A DNA stretch of 60,803 nucleotides, from contig URWY01000005.1 of NCBI GenBank assembly GCA_900551705.1, positions 1 to 60,803 on the forward strand, given 5' to 3'. Origin of the DNA: an uncultured Bacillota bacterium (GTDB taxonomy: Bacteria > Bacillota > Clostridia > Christensenellales > UBA1242). The notes beneath the pieces are model-generated. The model worked only from the letters and a program-made list of their open reading frames with translations, had not been told where the DNA came from and did no database searches. The position numbers and the translations under genes were made by a program. Positions 59,911 to 60,803 of the stretch are shown piece after piece; the stretch's first letter is position 1; every line of letters starts with the position of its first letter.

Positions 59911-60687
59911 ATGAAAATAGCAGTAGTTACAGGTGCTTCTTCGGGCATCGGAAGAGAATTTGTTAAACAAATTGATGACGCAGGATATGATGAAATTTGG
60001 GGCATAGCCTTAGAGGAAGATAAACTTGAACATTTAAAACAAGAATTAAAAACACATTTAAGATATTTCGCTTGCGATTTAACAGTTGAAGAGTCGTTCA
60101 AAGTTTACGAACAAGCACTTCAAGAAAGCGGAGCAGAAGTTGCTCTTTTGATAAATTGTAGCGGTTTTGGAAAATTTGGTAGATTTGACGAAATCCCAGT
60201 TGAGCAAAGTTTAAATATGATAGATTTGAACTGCAAAGCGTTGGTTAGAATGACGGAAACAACAATTCCATATATGCCAAAAGGCTCAAAGATTATTAAT
60301 ATTTCGTCAGTTGCTTCATCTCAACCAATTCCATATATCAATGTTTATGCAGCAACAAAAGTGTTTGTAAAATACTATTCAATGGCACTTTCAGTTGAAC
60401 TTAAAAGCAGGAAAATAGGTGTCACAACAGTTTGCCCATTCTGGACAAAAACCAATTTCTTTGATAGAGCAGAAAAAGCAACAAATAAAGTTGTAACAAA
60501 ATATGTTGTTATGTATGACGCACACGATGTCGTTAAAAAAGCGTTGAAAGACGCTCGCCGAGGCAAACTTGTTTCAACTTATGGTTTAAAAACTCGCTCG
60601 CTTTTAAGATTTACAGGTATGTTGCCAAGAAAAACCGTAATGAAAATCTGGGTTAAACAACAAAAACTAGACAAAAAATATAAATAA
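59911..60687 (+). CDS. Short-chain dehydrogenase/reductase
   Basis: A 258-residue NAD(P)-dependent oxidoreductase. The cofactor motif TGASSGIGREF is at residues 7-17, INCSGFGKFG replaces the usual NNAG motif, and the active site is ISSVASSQPIPYINVYAATKVF with Ser, Tyr and Lys in YAATK. The C-terminal basic stretch (RKTVMKIWVKQQKLDKKYK) resembles DltE/YqjQ-type enzymes of Gram-positives. The substrate is unknown. AAAAGGAG precedes the ATG. Confidence 0.9.
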   Translation: MKIAVVTGASSGIGREFVKQIDDAGYDEIWGIALEEDKLEHLKQELKTHLRYFACDLTVEESFKVYEQALQESGAEVALLINCSGFGKFGRFDEIPVEQSLNMIDLNCKALVRMTETTIPYMPKGSKIINISSVASSQPIPYINVYAATKVFVKYYSMALSVELKSRKIGVTTVCPFWTKTNFFDRAEKATNKVVTKYVVMYDAHDVVKKALKDARRGKLVSTYGLKTRSLLRFTGMLPRKTVMKIWVKQQKLDKKYK

Positions 60688-60700
60688 TTTAACTTAATTA

Positions 60701-60735
60701 AACAACCTATCAAACCCGATAGGTTGTTATTTTTT
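60701..60735 (+). terminator. Terminator of the SDR gene
   Basis: Perfect 11-bp stem AACAACCTATC/GATAGGTTGTT with a 6-nt loop and a T run. Confidence 0.9.
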
Positions 60736-60803
60736 TGCAACATTGTTGCCTTTTATGGCTTGAAAATGGCAAATTTAGGGGGCTAAGGGGGGGGAAAAAG
60801 GGG
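60736..60803. other. Window end with G runs
   Basis: The last 40 bases contain repeated runs of four to eight G, unlike the surrounding AT-rich sequence. No gene or structure is apparent. It may be true sequence or a low-quality assembly end. Confidence 0.5.

Noticed and set aside
1..60803. CRISPR arrays, IS elements or prophage modules
   Set aside because: No regularly spaced repeats, transposase, integrase or structural phage genes were found.

Overview
The window is a stretch of a low-GC, Gram-positive, endospore-forming chromosome, most likely an uncultured Clostridia (Bacillota). Evidence: spore germination genes (gerA-gerB-gerC, sleB-ypeB, gpr), spoVG, a CIRCE-controlled clpB, RNase J, SMC/FtsY, near-consensus sigma-A promoters (TTGACA-N17-TATAAT), strong GGAGG-type ribosome binding sites, and many bidirectional A/T-flanked terminators. 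It is ordinary chromosome: I see no IS element, prophage module or CRISPR array.

Layout. 1-4041: the 3' end of a BspA-type leucine-rich-repeat protein, a small XRE regulator, cmk and three unrecognised genes. 4107-4538: tRNA-Gly(TCC), then a hairpin-rich gap carrying a 19-bp copy of the tRNA 3' end. 4539-6873: a GT2 glycosyltransferase, a PflX-type radical SAM protein and tRNA-Lys(CTT). 6927-10671: a heterodimeric ABC exporter. 10798-13445: CIRCE and clpB. 13593-17575: an unusual operon of a ferredoxin, a degenerate Ppx/GppA-like protein, an HtrA-like lipoprotein and an MreB-like actin. 17714-19610: a five-gene accessory operon ending in an ADP-ribosylglycohydrolase, next to tRNA-Val(GAC). 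19871-28180: SPFH, PRC-barrel, VanW-like, ferritin-like, orphan VirB6/TrbL-like and acidic zinc-ribbon proteins. 28284-33512: secA, a metallo-hydrolase and glmS. 33552-39552: the germination block. 39582-43626: dinB and small membrane or unknown genes. 43731-45106: a large structured RNA, which I interpret as OLE RNA, with its partner oapA. 45236-52648: a membrane protein, rnjA, ftsY and smc. 52830-60687: rpsT, gpr, murI, a Cys/Pro-rich protein, a phosphoesterase, yqeY, a flippase-like membrane protein, murC, spoVG and an SDR oxidoreductase.

How the parts work together. The germination receptor GerABC, the cortex-lytic pair SleB/YpeB and the spore protease GPR form a return-to-growth set. gerA and sleB share a sigma-F/G-like promoter pattern (GAATA-N17-GATAATA). 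glmS, murI and murC supply peptidoglycan precursors; SecA, FtsY and the ABC pair act in export.

Most notable are the roughly 650-nt structured RNA at about 43731-44380 with the adjacent OapA-like gene, and the ferredoxin/pseudo-Ppx/HtrA/MreB-like operon. Several long open frames begin at a TTG or GTG lying inside a -35 box or a Shine-Dalgarno sequence. I moved those starts downstream and give the reason in each entry.
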